Shown here one piece after another: positions 34,623-45,149 of a DNA stretch of 64,000 nt. The position numbers were made by a program, and so were the translations under genes. The notes beneath the pieces are model-generated. The model had not been told where the DNA came from, searched no databases, and saw only the letters and a program-made list of their open reading frames with translations. The stretch lies in NCBI RefSeq assembly GCF_003315485.1, contig NZ_QNSE01000001.1, positions 1 through 64,000 on the forward strand, read 5' to 3'. This stretch comes from Marinomonas rhizomae. Its GTDB lineage: Bacteria; Pseudomonadota; Gammaproteobacteria; Pseudomonadales; Marinomonadaceae. Position 1 is the first letter of the stretch; the number at the start of each line of letters is the position of its first letter.

Positions 34623-37022
34623 TTAAATAGCTTTGTTGTTCAATTCGTTACTTTTCAGTACTTCATCAAGATGTAGCCAGGTTTCGATGACGGTGTCTGG
34701 GTTAAGAGACATGCTTTCGATGCCTTGGGCTACTAGCCAGTCGGCGAAGTCGGCGTGGTCGGATGGGCCTTGGCCGCAGATGCCGACGTATTTGCCTTGT
34801 TCGCGACAGGCGGTGATCGCCATTTTTAGCAGTTTTTTAACCGCTGGGTTACGTTCGTCGAATTTGTCTGCGATCAATCCTGAGTCGCGGTCAAGTCCTA
34901 GTGTTAGCTGAGTTAAATCATTCGAGCCGATTGAGAAGCCGTCGAAGTACTGTAAGAACTCGTCAGCCAGTAGGGCGTTGGACGGTAGTTCGCACATCAT
35001 GATGACTTTCAAACCGTTTTCGCCACGAGCCAAGCCTTGTTCCGCAAGCAGTTCGGTCACTTGTTGTGCTTCTTCCAAGGTACGAACAAATGGGATCATG
35101 ATTTGTACGTTGGTTAAGCCCATGTCGTTACGAACGCGGCGGATGGCTTCACATTCTAGGGCGAAGCAATCTCGGAAGGAGTCGTCGATGTAGCGCGCGG
35201 CGCCACGGAAGCCAAGCATTGGGTTTTCTTCATCTGGTTCAAACAAAGGGCCGCCAACAAGGTTGTGGTATTCGTTTGATTTAAAGTCGGACAAGCGCAC
35301 GATGACAGGCTTTTGAGAGAAAGAGCAAGCCAATGTTGCGACGCCTTCGACCAGTTTGTCTACGTAGAATTCCACTGGGCTGTTGTAGCCGGCGATACGG
35401 TGGTTGATCTCTTCCTGCAACGCGGGTGTCATTTCTGCGTAGTTCAGCAAGGCTTTCGGGTGAATGCCGATCATGCGGTTGATGATGAATTCTAAGCGAG
35501 CCAAGCCAATACCTGCATTTGGCAGCATGGCAAAGTCGAAGGCGCGGTTTGGGTTGCCCACGTTCATCATGATTTTTACTGGTAGTTCTGGCATGTTGCC
35601 GACTTCAGAGGTAATGATGTCGAATGGTAGTTCGCCTTGGTAAACAAAGCCCATATCACCCTGTGAGCAAGATACGGTAACGATTTGGTCGTCTTTCAAT
35701 ACGTCAGTTGCGTCACCACAGCCAACAACCGCTGGAATGCCAAGTTCACGGGCAATAATCGCGGCGTGACAAGTACGACCACCACGGTTGGTGACAATCG
35801 CAGAAGCGCGCTTCATGATGGGTTCCCAGTCTGGATCGGTAATATCAGTGACAAGAATGTCACCTGGTTGGATACGATCCATTTCGGTAATAGAAGACAA
35901 CACTTTCACTGCGCCTGTGCCGATTTTGTGACCAATGGCGCGGCCAGTAATCATTACCTGAGAGGTTTTTTTCAGGTTGTAGCGTTCCATGCTCTGGGCA
36001 TTGGCTTGGCTGCGAACGGTTTCTGGGCGTGCTTGAACAATGTAAATTTTGCCGTCGATGCCGTCTTTCGCCCATTCAATATCCATTGGACGTTGGTAGT
36101 GTTTTTCGATGATGCAAGCTTGGCGAGCAAGGTCTTGAACTTCGTCGTTTGTTAGTGCAAAACGGTTTTGTTCGTCTAAGGCGACTGGAACGATTTTAAC
36201 GAATTCATCATCACTGTCGGCTTCGGCGTATTCCATTTTTTGTGCTTTGCTGCCTAGGCTCTTGCGCACAACCGCCGGGCGATTGGCCGCCAGTGTTGGC
36301 TTGTGAACGTAGTATTCGTCTGGGTTAACCGTACCTTGTACGACCATTTCACCAAGTCCGTAAGCCGCAGTGATGAAAACCACTTCGTCAAAACCGGATT
36401 CTGTGTCTAGGGTAAACAAGACGCCAGACGCGCCGATGTCGCTGCGTACCATTTTTTGAATGCCGGCGGACAAAGACACGCCTTGGTGTTCAAAGCCTTG
36501 GTGAACGCGGTAAGAAATCGCACGGTCGTTAAACAAAGAAGCAAATACACGCTTGATAGACGCTTTTATGTCAGCCAAGCCTTTCACGTTTAGAAAGGTT
36601 TCTTGTTGACCTGCGAAAGATGCATCTGGCAAATCTTCCGCGGTTGCAGAAGAGCGCACCGCAAAGGATGTTTCCTCTGTGTTGTCGTCACACAGAACAG
36701 CGAAGGCGGTCTCGATTTCTTGGTCAAATTCTGCAGAGAAAGTCGCGTCTTCAATCCATTGGCGAATTTGTACGCCTGTTTCGGCAAGCGCATGAACATC
36801 GTCTACGTCCAATGCGTCTAGTGCTTGATGGATTTTTTCGTCTAGGCCACTTTCTGTGATGAAGCTTTGATAAGCATAGGAAGTAGTTGCGAAACCGTTT
36901 GGCACTTGAATACCAAGGTCTGTCAGGTTGGAAATCATTTCACCCAAAGAGGCATTTTTTCCGCCTACTTCACCGACATCTTCCATATGAAGATCTTTAA
37001 ACCACTTAATAAATTTGCTCAC
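34623..37022 (-). CDS. ppsA: Phosphoenolpyruvate synthase
   Basis: About 799 residues, the usual length. It converts pyruvate and ATP to PEP, AMP and phosphate in gluconeogenesis. Three parts are visible: N-terminal ATP-grasp-like domain ([31 protein letters not shown]), swivelling His domain ([20 protein letters not shown], phospho-His near residue 420), and PEP-binding barrel ([19 protein letters not shown]). GTG at 37022 follows GGAG with a seven-base spacer; a TTG at 37034 is less likely. It is divergent from its own regulator gene, ppsR. Confidence 0.97.
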   Translation of the reverse strand: MSKFIKWFKDLHMEDVGEVGGKNASLGEMISNLTDLGIQVPNGFATTSYAYQSFITESGLDEKIHQALDALDVDDVHALAETGVQIRQWIEDATFSAEFDQEIETAFAVLCDDNTEETSFAVRSSATAEDLPDASFAGQQETFLNVKGLADIKASIKRVFASLFNDRAISYRVHQGFEHQGVSLSAGIQKMVRSDIGASGVLFTLDTESGFDEVVFITAAYGLGEMVVQGTVNPDEYYVHKPTLAANRPAVVRKSLGSKAQKMEYAEADSDDEFVKIVPVALDEQNRFALTNDEVQDLARQACIIEKHYQRPMDIEWAKDGIDGKIYIVQARPETVRSQANAQSMERYNLKKTSQVMITGRAIGHKIGTGAVKVLSSITEMDRIQPGDILVTDITDPDWEPIMKRASAIVTNRGGRTCHAAIIARELGIPAVVGCGDATDVLKDDQIVTVSCSQGDMGFVYQGELPFDIITSEVGNMPELPVKIMMNVGNPNRAFDFAMLPNAGIGLARLEFIINRMIGIHPKALLNYAEMTPALQEEINHRIAGYNSPVEFYVDKLVEGVATLACSFSQKPVIVRLSDFKSNEYHNLVGGPLFEPDEENPMLGFRGAARYIDDSFRDCFALECEAIRRVRNDMGLTNVQIMIPFVRTLEEAQQVTELLAEQGLARGENGLKVIMMCELPSNALLADEFLQYFDGFSIGSNDLTQLTLGLDRDSGLIADKFDERNPAVKKLLKMAITACREQGKYVGICGQGPSDHADFADWLVAQGIESMSLNPDTVIETWLHLDEVLKSNELNNKAI

Positions 37023-37261
37023 AAGAGACTCCAATTATTATTTCTTATTAAAAGAATATGGCTGGTTTGGCCAAAAGATGGCTGATTAGCCAAGTAGACG
37101 ATGGGCGCTTATCAAATTACTGTGTGCTCTTGTCAAGGCGCTTGGTCTGGGTTCATTGTATGTAGGGGAGTTGCTTTGAATAAAATCGATTATTCGATGT
37201 AGTTTTATTTCAATCGAAAAAACGGATGTCGTTAGATAACAACAAAAATGGGAAGAAGCGC

Positions 37262-38065
37262 ATGAAAGTGTATTTTGTATCGGACGGGACGGCGATCACT
37301 GCTGAAGTATTTGGGTCGGCAATGTTGTCCTTTTTTGATGTGGCAGTAGAGACCAAAAGCGTGCCTTTTTTAGGCACAAAAGATCAAGCTGAAGGCTTAA
37401 AACAACAGATTAACTTAGAGATGCAGCAAGGGATTGCTTTGCTGGTTTTTTATACTATTTCCGATGTGACGATTCGCGATATTATCGAATCTTGCGACTG
37501 CCATTGTTATAACTTATTTGGTGATTTGCTGTCTCCGATAGAGCAAGCTTTAGGTGTGAAAGCACAGCCAACGGCGCAGAAAGCGCATGGTATGAAAGAA
37601 GGCGTTTATGATGGCCGAATAGACGCCATAAACTATGCTTTGGCGAATGATGACGGGGCTTCGGTGAAGAATTTTGCTGAGGCAGATATTATCTTGTTGG
37701 GCGTGTCTCGCTCCGGTAAAACACCAACCAGTTTGTATCTGGCAATGCAGTATGGCATCAAGGCGGCAAATTATCCTATTACTGAAGATGACTTTTCTTC
37801 CCCCGGTTTGCCGAAGGTGTTAAAGAATCACAAGAAGAAGTTATTTGGTTTGACCATAGATGCCCAGCGCTTGCATGAAATCCGCACTGGTCGCATGGCG
37901 GCAAGTAAGTATGCTTCGTCTCGTCAGTGCCGCTATGAGGTGGATGAGGTTGAATCCTTATATCGCCAAGAACGTATCCCTTTTTTGAATTCGACAAAGT
38001 TGTCTGTGGAAGAAATTTCCACCAAAGTGATGGCGGAGATGAATTTAGTACGTCACAGGCAGTAG
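37262..38065 (+). CDS. ppsR: PEP synthase regulatory kinase/phosphorylase
   Basis: A DUF299-family bifunctional enzyme that inactivates PEP synthase by ADP-dependent phosphorylation and reactivates it by phosphorolysis. The N-terminal VYFVSDGTAITAEVFGSAML and the P-loop-like GVSRSGKTPTSLYLA are diagnostic. ATG at 37262 lies after GGAAG and fits shorter homologues; ATG at 37226 would add twelve residues and has no clear ribosome site. The divergent neighbour is ppsA, its target. Confidence 0.94.
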   Translation: MKVYFVSDGTAITAEVFGSAMLSFFDVAVETKSVPFLGTKDQAEGLKQQINLEMQQGIALLVFYTISDVTIRDIIESCDCHCYNLFGDLLSPIEQALGVKAQPTAQKAHGMKEGVYDGRIDAINYALANDDGASVKNFAEADIILLGVSRSGKTPTSLYLAMQYGIKAANYPITEDDFSSPGLPKVLKNHKKKLFGLTIDAQRLHEIRTGRMAASKYASSRQCRYEVDEVESLYRQERIPFLNSTKLSVEEISTKVMAEMNLVRHRQ

Positions 38066-38485
38066 TAATGCAGAGCGAAAGTATCAAAGAATTCGATGGG
38101 TTCACCATTTTTGCTTGAAATTTAGACAATAAAGTAATGAAAATATTTCCCTTAGGTCAAAATAGCATTACAAAAGCTTGTAAAAGACACGCAAATATCG
38201 AGCTATAAGGAGGATTTGTTGTGTAATTACCAAATTAACTCGAAGAGAGTGTGCAGATAATGCTAAGAGCTGAGCTAACTTCGAGAGTATTTGGTTAATA
38301 TGCTCTATAATGATGATTAATTGAGCGTGACGGTGACTCGGCAGAAGTGGCTTATTAGAAGTAGCTTGTCAAAAATGACTTATCATAAATGATAACGAGT
38401 ACTGCAAATGTTCTAAATAGTGAGATGTTCATATTTCTATTTTATAAAAGGGCGTCTTATTGAAAAAACCAAGGATAAACATACA
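38066..38485. other. Intergenic stretch between ppsR and rnr
   Basis: About 420 bases without a supportable gene, RNA or terminator. It contains an isolated AAGGAGG at about 38210-38216 followed only by a short closed frame (GTG-TAA), and short imperfect repeats (GACTTATCATAAATGATAA). The rnr promoter probably lies here. Confidence 0.5.
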
Positions 38486-41062
38486 TTGAGTAATAAAAAA
38501 ATTAACGATCCACACATGCAGCGAGAAGCGTCTAAGTACGATAATCCCGTACCAAGCCGTGAATTCATTTTAGAGTTTCTTGCCACCCAAAATAAAAGCA
38601 TGGGTCATTTAGATTTATGCAAAGAGTTTTCGCTGACTGGCGAAGACGAAATCGAAGCCCTCCGTCGTCGTCTCATCGCTATGTGCCGAGACAATCAAAT
38701 GACCAGCAATCAAAATGACGAATACTCGCCGATTTTAGAAAGTGACCTGATTGAAGGTTACGTTCAAGGCAATAAAGAAGGTCATGGTTTCTTGTTGCGT
38801 CAAAGCGATGACGATATTTTCCTATCTGCCCGTCAAATGCAGAACGTGATGGATGGCGATAAAATCAAAGCACGTCTTTCTGGTCGTAGCGTTAAAGGTC
38901 GCTTAGATGGTGTTGTGGTTGAGGTGCTGGAGCGTAAGCATACTCAAATGGTTGGCCGCTACTATTTAGAAAGTGGTACTGCGTTTGTAACGCCAGAAAA
39001 CCCACGCATTGCGCAAGATATCCAAATAACCACTGACTCCGGCTTAACGCCAAAACACGGTCAATATGTGTTGGCTGAAATTGTTAGCTACGCCGAGCGC
39101 GGTAAACCGGCTCAAGGCTTGGTAAAAAAAGTCCTTGGCGACTTTATGGCGCCGGGTGTTGAAATCGAAGTGGCGATGCACCGTTATGAAATTCCTAATG
39201 AGTGGCCAGCTGCGGTTGAGAAGCAAATCAAACACTTCAGTACAGAAGTGGCGGAAGAAGATAAAGCGCATCGTGTTGATTTGCGCGATACGCCGTTTGT
39301 GACCATAGATGGTGAAGATGCACGTGACTTTGATGACGCGGTGTATTGTGAAAAAACGCCAGGGGGTTGGAAGCTATTTGTTGCTATTGCAGACGTTTCT
39401 CATTATGTGAAGAAAGACACCGCATTAGATGAAGAAGCCATTGTGCGTGGTAACTCGGTTTATTTCCCCGGTCGTGTGATTCCTATGTTGCCGGAAGTTT
39501 TGTCAAATGGTTTGTGCTCGCTTAATCCAGACGTAGATCGTTTGGCGATGGTTGCTGAAATATCCTTGACGACAAAAGGTAAGATGCGCGGCTTCAAATT
39601 TTATGAAGGCATCATCCGTTCTCATGCTCGTTTAACCTACAGCAAAGTCGCGAAAATGATCGACGACGAGCCTGAAGAGCAAGGCATTGAACTGCGTGAG
39701 CGTTATGCCTCTATCGTATCTCATATTGATGATTTGAGTGGTTTGTATCAGGTTCTGAAGGGCGCTCGTGATGAACGAGGCGCGATGGAGTTCGATACGA
39801 TCGAGACTCGTATGGTGTTCGACGAGAACTCTAAGATTGAGCATATTGTTCCTGTCGAGCGTAATGACGCCCATAAATTGATCGAAGAATGCATGCTGTG
39901 CGCCAACGTAGCAGCGGCAGAGTTATTGATCAAAGCAGATTTACCTGCTTTGTTTCGTGTTCACGAAGGGCCAAAAGATGACCGTTTGTTAACCTTGCGA
40001 ACTTATCTTGGTTTGCTGGGATTAGAGCTAACGGGCGGTACTAAGCCAACGCCAGCGGATTACGCGGCATTGTCTGAAAGCATTAAAGACCGGGCAGACG
40101 CTCGTAGTATTCAAACCATGATGCTGCGCTCTATGTCCCAGGCTGTGTATCAAGCGGATAATTTGGGCCACTTTGGTTTGAATTATGAAGCTTATACGCA
40201 CTTTACGTCGCCAATTCGTCGTTACCCAGATTTATTGGTTCATCGCGCGATTCGTTATTTGATTCGTGGCGAAGGTCGTCCAGCCGTGCGTCAGGCGCAT
40301 CGTGTTGCGGGCAGCCCAGAATTGAAAGAACGCAAAATCTACGGTTATGATCACGCCGACATGGATGGTTTAGGGGATTCTTGTTCTGTGACCGAACGAC
40401 GCGCTGACGAAGCGACGCGTGACGTTGAAGCTTGGTTGAAATGCCAATACGTTGAACAGCATTTGGGTGAACCGTTTGACGGTGTGGTTACCGCCGTGAC
40501 CTCGTTTGGTTTGTTTGTTGAGTTGCAAGGGTTATTCGTTGATGGTTTGGTGCATATTTCTGGTCTTGGGCAAGATTACTTTGTTCATGATATGGAACAT
40601 CAGGCGATTGTTGGCGAGCGCACTGGTCGTGTGTTCCGCCTTGGTGACACGTTAAAAGTTCGCGTTTCTAATGTGAACTTGGAGCAACGTAAGATTGATT
40701 TGAGCTTGGATGAAAGAAGTACTCGCCCAGCGCGCAAAAAAGTGGAACGCACCGATAAAACCGAACTTGAAATGCAATTGGCTCAGCTGCCGCCTATTGA
40801 ATTGGGGGGGCGCTCTAAACCTAAGTCTGCTACCAAAGTAGAGGGTGACAAAGCTAAAGACGCTAAGTCATCGAAAGAGGGCAAAGAGTCGGATGGCAAG
40901 GCGAAGAAAAAACGTCGCTCGCCAGCTTCTAAGGGCAAACGTATCAGACAGAAAAAGTCGGGTACAGTGTCGGCAAATGGTAAGCCAACGGCAGCGGCTA
41001 AAAAACCGAAAAAGCCTAAGAAGCCGAAAAAGAGCAATGCTAAGCCAAAAGCAAAAGACTGA
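38486..41062 (+). CDS. rnr: Ribonuclease R
   Basis: A processive 3'-5' exoribonuclease of about 858 residues. Order: N-terminal helix-turn-helix and cold-shock domains, RNB catalytic domain with TIDGEDARDFDDAVYCE (metal Asp cluster), S1 domain (FDGVVTAVTSFGLFVEL), and a very basic tail of about 100 residues rich in Lys, Ala and Pro (KPKKPKKPKKSNAK). TTG at 38486 follows AAGGAT; the alternative upstream start adds an unusual Phe/Tyr-rich leader. The next gene is rlmB, the common gammaproteobacterial order. Confidence 0.96.
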   Translation: MSNKKINDPHMQREASKYDNPVPSREFILEFLATQNKSMGHLDLCKEFSLTGEDEIEALRRRLIAMCRDNQMTSNQNDEYSPILESDLIEGYVQGNKEGHGFLLRQSDDDIFLSARQMQNVMDGDKIKARLSGRSVKGRLDGVVVEVLERKHTQMVGRYYLESGTAFVTPENPRIAQDIQITTDSGLTPKHGQYVLAEIVSYAERGKPAQGLVKKVLGDFMAPGVEIEVAMHRYEIPNEWPAAVEKQIKHFSTEVAEEDKAHRVDLRDTPFVTIDGEDARDFDDAVYCEKTPGGWKLFVAIADVSHYVKKDTALDEEAIVRGNSVYFPGRVIPMLPEVLSNGLCSLNPDVDRLAMVAEISLTTKGKMRGFKFYEGIIRSHARLTYSKVAKMIDDEPEEQGIELRERYASIVSHIDDLSGLYQVLKGARDERGAMEFDTIETRMVFDENSKIEHIVPVERNDAHKLIEECMLCANVAAAELLIKADLPALFRVHEGPKDDRLLTLRTYLGLLGLELTGGTKPTPADYAALSESIKDRADARSIQTMMLRSMSQAVYQADNLGHFGLNYEAYTHFTSPIRRYPDLLVHRAIRYLIRGEGRPAVRQAHRVAGSPELKERKIYGYDHADMDGLGDSCSVTERRADEATRDVEAWLKCQYVEQHLGEPFDGVVTAVTSFGLFVELQGLFVDGLVHISGLGQDYFVHDMEHQAIVGERTGRVFRLGDTLKVRVSNVNLEQRKIDLSLDERSTRPARKKVERTDKTELEMQLAQLPPIELGGRSKPKSATKVEGDKAKDAKSSKEGKESDGKAKKKRRSPASKGKRIRQKKSGTVSANGKPTAAAKKPKKPKKPKKSNAKPKAKD

Positions 41063-41149
41063 TCAGAAGCTCTTAGTGGAGCTTTCTTGATGAATAACTT
41101 TCTAGATGAGTAAAAGGGGGCGTATGCCCCCAAATTAATAGAGTAGATA

Positions 41150-41917
41150 ATGTCAGATTTAGAATGGATATACGGCATTCACGCCGTGGAAAATGCATTG
41201 ACTCAACAGCCAGAACGCGTCAAAGAAGTACGCTTTCAAGAAGGCCGTGATGACAAGAAAAACCAGCGATTAGTACAACTTTGTAAAGCCAACAAAGTGC
41301 GCTACAGCGTGGTACCACGTAAAGAATTAGATCAACTTTTTACCAAGAACAAAGAGCGCGCTGTTCACCAAGGTGTGGTGGCTTATACCACAATGAACAA
41401 AGCAGGCAATGAAGCCGACTTGCATACCTTGGTAGCGGGTTTAGATGAAACACCATTGATCATTATCTTAGACGGTGTGACGGATCCACATAATTTAGGC
41501 GCTTGCTTGCGTAGTGCAGATGCCGCTGGCGCTCACGCGGTGGTGATGCCGAAAGACAATTCAGCCCCGTTAAATGCAACGGTTAGCAAAGTGGCGTGTG
41601 GCGCTGCGGAAAGCATTCCAGTTTACGCGGTGACCAACCTTGCTCGAACTATGAAGAAGCTGCAAGATCAAGGTGTGTGGATTTTTGGTACAGCAGGAGA
41701 GGCAACGCAAACCATTTACGAGCAAGACTTATCTATTCCAACGGCTATTGTAATGGGTGCAGAAGGTGATGGTATGCGTCGCTTGACTCGTGAACAGTGT
41801 GATTATCTAGTGAAGCTGCCTATGGCTGGTGTGGTTTCTAGTTTGAATGTGTCTGTGGCGACAGGTGTTTGTCTCTACGAAGCGGTGCGTCAACGTGCTG
41901 TTAAGGCCAAAGGTTAA
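41150..41917 (+). CDS. rlmB: 23S rRNA (guanosine-2251 2'-O) methyltransferase
   Basis: A 255-residue SPOUT methyltransferase. The N-terminal RNA-binding part (WIYGIHAVENAL) is followed by the knotted catalytic domain: LDGVTDPHNLGACLRSADAAG, MGAEGDGMRRLTREQCD and LPMAGVVSSLNVSVATGV. It adds the 2'-O-methyl to G2251 in the peptidyl-transferase loop. It lies 87 bases after rnr and probably shares its transcript. Confidence 0.97.
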   Translation: MSDLEWIYGIHAVENALTQQPERVKEVRFQEGRDDKKNQRLVQLCKANKVRYSVVPRKELDQLFTKNKERAVHQGVVAYTTMNKAGNEADLHTLVAGLDETPLIIILDGVTDPHNLGACLRSADAAGAHAVVMPKDNSAPLNATVSKVACGAAESIPVYAVTNLARTMKKLQDQGVWIFGTAGEATQTIYEQDLSIPTAIVMGAEGDGMRRLTREQCDYLVKLPMAGVVSSLNVSVATGVCLYEAVRQRAVKAKG

Positions 41918-41931
41918 GGGGCAAAAAAGCC

Positions 41932-42993
41932 TTGTTTACGCAATTTACTATTCAGGCACCTTCGGCTGTAATTGCTGAAGAGTTGCAATACAAAATTGAT
42001 AACAAAACCAAGCCATTAGGTGCGCTGGGCGAGTTGGAAAGTATTGCTTTTCAACTTGGCAAAATTCAGCAAACGTTAGCGCCTGATACGTCAAAACCTA
42101 AGATGATTATCTTTGCTGCTGATCACGGTGTCGTTGCTCAGGGGATTAGTTTATTTCCTCAAGAAGTGACGCCACAAATGGTGATGAATTTCTTGATGGG
42201 CGGCGCAGCGGTAAGTATTTTTTGTGAGCAACATAAAGTCCCGTTGCGAATTGTGGATGTGGGTGTTAACGCAGAATTGGCTGCGCATCCTTTGTTGGGG
42301 GCGCGTAAAGTCGCGTTTTCGTCCCAGGACTTTAGTCAACAAGCAGCCATGACAACACAACAGTTAGAACAAGCGATTCAAGCTGGTGTTGATGAAGCCA
42401 ATCTTGCCATTGACGGCGGTGTAAACTTGTTGATGTTTGGTGAAATGGGCATTGGGAACACTTGTGTGTCTTCTTGCATGATGACCGCATTAATTGGTGT
42501 TAGCGCGATAGATAGTGCTGGACGTGGTACTGGACTGGATCTTGCTGGGGTTTCCCATAAAGCGCAGGTAATTGAGCAATCATTAAAGCGTGCAGAACAA
42601 GAAACTGGCCAGATGATGTCTGACTGGAGCGCTCAAACGCTTGCGGAGCAGGTGGGTGGTTTTGAAATTTTGGCCATGGCGGGTGCGATGTTGCAATCGG
42701 CTCAGCGACAGACGGCGTTTGTAGTGGATGGCTTTATCTGTTCGGTGGCGTTGTTGTTTGCTCAAAAAGTCGCTGCGAATGTGCGTGAATATGCCATTTT
42801 TGCTCACCAGTCGAATGAAAAAGCCCACAAAATACTGCTTGATCATTTGAAGGCTGAACCTATTTTGTCGTTGGATCTGCGTTTGGGGGAAGGCTCTGGC
42901 GCTATTTTAGCTTATCCATTGATCAGCAGTGCTTGTGTATTTTTGAATAAGATGGCGAGCTTTGAAAGCGCTGGTGTGACAGATTCTAAGTGA
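41932..42993 (+). CDS. cobT: Nicotinate-nucleotide-dimethylbenzimidazole phosphoribosyltransferase
   Basis: A 353-residue enzyme that activates the lower ligand DMB to alpha-ribazole phosphate. Conserved segments are KPLGALGELE, IFAADHGVVAQGISLFPQEVT, FGEMGIGNTCVSS and the C-terminal LGEGSGA with the catalytic Glu. The start is a TTG at 41932 with AAGGGG about eleven bases upstream. It begins a cobalamin nucleotide-loop cluster with cobS and cobC. Confidence 0.95.
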   Translation: MFTQFTIQAPSAVIAEELQYKIDNKTKPLGALGELESIAFQLGKIQQTLAPDTSKPKMIIFAADHGVVAQGISLFPQEVTPQMVMNFLMGGAAVSIFCEQHKVPLRIVDVGVNAELAAHPLLGARKVAFSSQDFSQQAAMTTQQLEQAIQAGVDEANLAIDGGVNLLMFGEMGIGNTCVSSCMMTALIGVSAIDSAGRGTGLDLAGVSHKAQVIEQSLKRAEQETGQMMSDWSAQTLAEQVGGFEILAMAGAMLQSAQRQTAFVVDGFICSVALLFAQKVAANVREYAIFAHQSNEKAHKILLDHLKAEPILSLDLRLGEGSGAILAYPLISSACVFLNKMASFESAGVTDSK

Positions 42994-43061
42994 GACCTTT
43001 ACACAAATTATTAGCAAATTTAGCCATTCTGTGCAGGTTTCAAAATATTAGGTAAGTGAAA

Positions 43062-43847
43062 ATGAAAGGCATGATTATTGGTCCGTATTGGCAAGGCTTT
43101 AAACGTAGTTTGGTCACTTATACTCGAATCCCTCTAAAAGTAGATTGGAGTGATGACATAAAGCACATCCCAGCGGTGTGCTTTTTACCATGGATTGGTT
43201 TGGTGGTTGGCTTATTGAGTGCTTGGCCATTATGGTTTGATTGGTCTGTGTCGTTACAAGCTTTGTTTATGCTGCTGACCGCTGTGTTATTAACGGGTGG
43301 TTTTCATGAAGATGGTTTGATGGACAGCTGCGATGGTTTGGTTGGTGGCTGGGACAAAGAACAACGTTTGTCGATCATGAAAGATTCACGTATTGGTAGT
43401 TATGCCGCTCTGTCTATTTGGTTTTCTTTGACACTAAAATGGTTGCTACTGAGTGAATTATTACAGGTCATTCCTGACTCGTTTCTAGGTTTTGTTTATA
43501 CCTTAAGTGGTTGGTGTGTTGTGCATGTTATCGCTAGATTCATACCGCTAGTATTAATGAATACGTTAGATTATATGACCATAGAGCAAAGCAAGGCCTC
43601 AAGCATGATTGCTAAGTTAGATCTTAGTCAGTGGTTGGTGGCTTTATTGCCTTGTTTGTTGATTGGGGTGTTGGCATTTAATTTGTTTGATTTAATTCTT
43701 ACCTTTATTTTGACCGCTACTTTAGTGTTTTTGATGCGTCTTTATTTGCGTAAAAAAATTGATGGCTTTAATGGTGATACTTTAGGGGCAAGCGAGCAAA
43801 TAGGTGAAGTTTTTGTTGTCTTGTGTTTGTTGGTGTCTTATTCGTGA
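43062..43847 (+). CDS. cobS: Adenosylcobinamide-GDP ribazoletransferase (cobalamin synthase)
   Basis: About 261 residues, an inner-membrane enzyme joining adenosylcobinamide-GDP to alpha-ribazole. Conserved parts are LVTYTRIPLKVDW, LTGGFHEDGLMDSCDGLVGGWDKEQRLSIMKDSRIG (acidic metal site) and about six helices. ATG at 43062 is preferred to a GTG two codons earlier. Its stop overlaps the cobC start by four bases. Confidence 0.95.
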   Translation: MKGMIIGPYWQGFKRSLVTYTRIPLKVDWSDDIKHIPAVCFLPWIGLVVGLLSAWPLWFDWSVSLQALFMLLTAVLLTGGFHEDGLMDSCDGLVGGWDKEQRLSIMKDSRIGSYAALSIWFSLTLKWLLLSELLQVIPDSFLGFVYTLSGWCVVHVIARFIPLVLMNTLDYMTIEQSKASSMIAKLDLSQWLVALLPCLLIGVLAFNLFDLILTFILTATLVFLMRLYLRKKIDGFNGDTLGASEQIGEVFVVLCLLVSYS

Positions 43848-44437
43848 AGCTGTATTTGATTCGTCATCCAAGACCAGACGTTAAGAAGGGCCTGTGTTAC
43901 GGTGATATGGATGTGCCTCTTGCTGATGGTTGGGAAAAGGAGGCGCAAGCATTAAAAAATGCTTTATCTATTGGTTTCGATGGTGAGCTAAACGCATGCT
44001 TTCATAGTCCATTAAGTCGAGCTGCAAGATTAGCTGAACGGATTAGTGATGGTAAATCGCAAGTGACGGAAGCGTTAAAAGAATTGGACTTTGGCGATTG
44101 GGAAGGTCTTTGTTGGCAAGATATTCCAAAGCAAGAAATAGAGCTTTGGGCCGATGATATTGTGCATTCCGCTCCTTATAATGGTGAATCTCTACAAGTG
44201 GTTGCGGATCGTGTTTGGCAATGGTGGCTGTTAGTGAAAGAGGCACCGATGGATAACTGTGTATTAGTGGCGCACTCTGGTGTTATTAAAGTGTTTGTCA
44301 GTATGCTTTGCCAATGGCCTTTGGAACAATGTCACCGAATTGATGTTGGCTTTAGCAGTTTGACTGAGTTTTCCGTTCATGGGGACTTTGTCATGCTAAA
44401 GCGTTTGGGCGCAGGTGACTGGGTATCAAGTCAGTAA
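43844..44437 (+). CDS. cobC: Alpha-ribazole phosphatase-like histidine phosphatase
   Basis: About 197 residues of the histidine phosphatase family: catalytic LIRHPRPDV, acid residue in LKELDFGDWEG, second His in VAHSGVIK. The usual RHG reads RHP, as in other CobC proteins. GTG at 43844 overlaps the cobS stop, indicating coupling. It is predicted to remove the phosphate from alpha-ribazole phosphate or cobalamin phosphate. General phosphatase activity cannot be excluded but context favours CobC. Confidence 0.9.
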   Translation: MKLYLIRHPRPDVKKGLCYGDMDVPLADGWEKEAQALKNALSIGFDGELNACFHSPLSRAARLAERISDGKSQVTEALKELDFGDWEGLCWQDIPKQEIELWADDIVHSAPYNGESLQVVADRVWQWWLLVKEAPMDNCVLVAHSGVIKVFVSMLCQWPLEQCHRIDVGFSSLTEFSVHGDFVMLKRLGAGDWVSSQ

Positions 44438-44504
44438 CGACGGCCTTTTAATGTTGAATTTGGCATTCGCCAGATAGTCCTATGTTCGATTGAGAAAAAG
44501 AAAA

Positions 44505-45119
44505 ATGTTGCTATATCTTTTAGGTATGTTTGGGATTGCTGCATTTGCAATCACGGGTGTTATTTCGTCCGGTAAAAAAGACATGGATCTTTTTAGTGTC
44601 GTGTTTCTTGGTATGGTAACGTCATTGGGCGGCGGTACGATCCGGGATGCTGTATTATCGGTCGAAACAGTTTACTGGGTAAAAGATACGTCTTATTTGT
44701 GGGTGGCATTTTCATCTTCTGTTTTAGCATTTTTTACGGTGCGTTTTATTGAAGATAGACAAACGGTTTTCCATTATGCCGATTCATTTGGTTTAGCACT
44801 TTTTACCGTTGTCGCGACGGAAAAAGTGTTGAATCTAGGTTTCCCTCCAACCATTGCGATTACTATGGGGATTATCACAGGTGTGGCAGGCGGTATTATT
44901 CGTGATGTTTTGAGCCATCGTCCGCCACTAGTTTTAGGGCGAGAGTTTTACGCAACGCCGGCTTTCTTAGGTGCTCTGTTATTGGTATTACTTGAAAAAA
45001 ACGTACCGACACATGAGTTTAACTCGATTTACGCCGTCGCTTTAGTCTTTATACTAAGGGTATTCGCGATACATAAAGATTTGTATTATCCAAGTTGGCT
45101 GCTGTACAAGAAAAAATAG
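44505..45119 (+). CDS. TRIC-family cation channel (YicG/UPF0126 type)
   Basis: About 204 residues and seven helices in two repeated halves. The paired glycine motifs GGGTIRD and AGGIIRD mark the repeat and are typical of prokaryotic TRIC channels. ATG at 44505 begins a clean first helix; a TTG five codons upstream is possible. It lies between cobC and cobO but TRIC proteins are not known to act in cobalamin synthesis, so the placement may be incidental. Confidence 0.88.
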   Translation: MLLYLLGMFGIAAFAITGVISSGKKDMDLFSVVFLGMVTSLGGGTIRDAVLSVETVYWVKDTSYLWVAFSSSVLAFFTVRFIEDRQTVFHYADSFGLALFTVVATEKVLNLGFPPTIAITMGIITGVAGGIIRDVLSHRPPLVLGREFYATPAFLGALLLVLLEKNVPTHEFNSIYAVALVFILRVFAIHKDLYYPSWLLYKKK

Positions 45120-45149
45120 TACAAGAAAATAACGTTAAAGAGACAAATT

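Noticed and set aside
35685-36155. 156-residue plus-strand frame inside ppsA
   Set aside because: Wholly antisense to a strongly conserved gene; a shadow of its codon pattern.
38066-38485. A tRNA or small RNA in the ppsR-rnr gap
   Set aside because: No cloverleaf, no TTCRA-type loop and no strong terminator could be found by eye.
41116-41131. GGGGG/CCCCC hairpin before rlmB as a terminator
   Set aside because: No T run follows and the gap is only 87 bases; it may be only a weak attenuator or chance palindrome.
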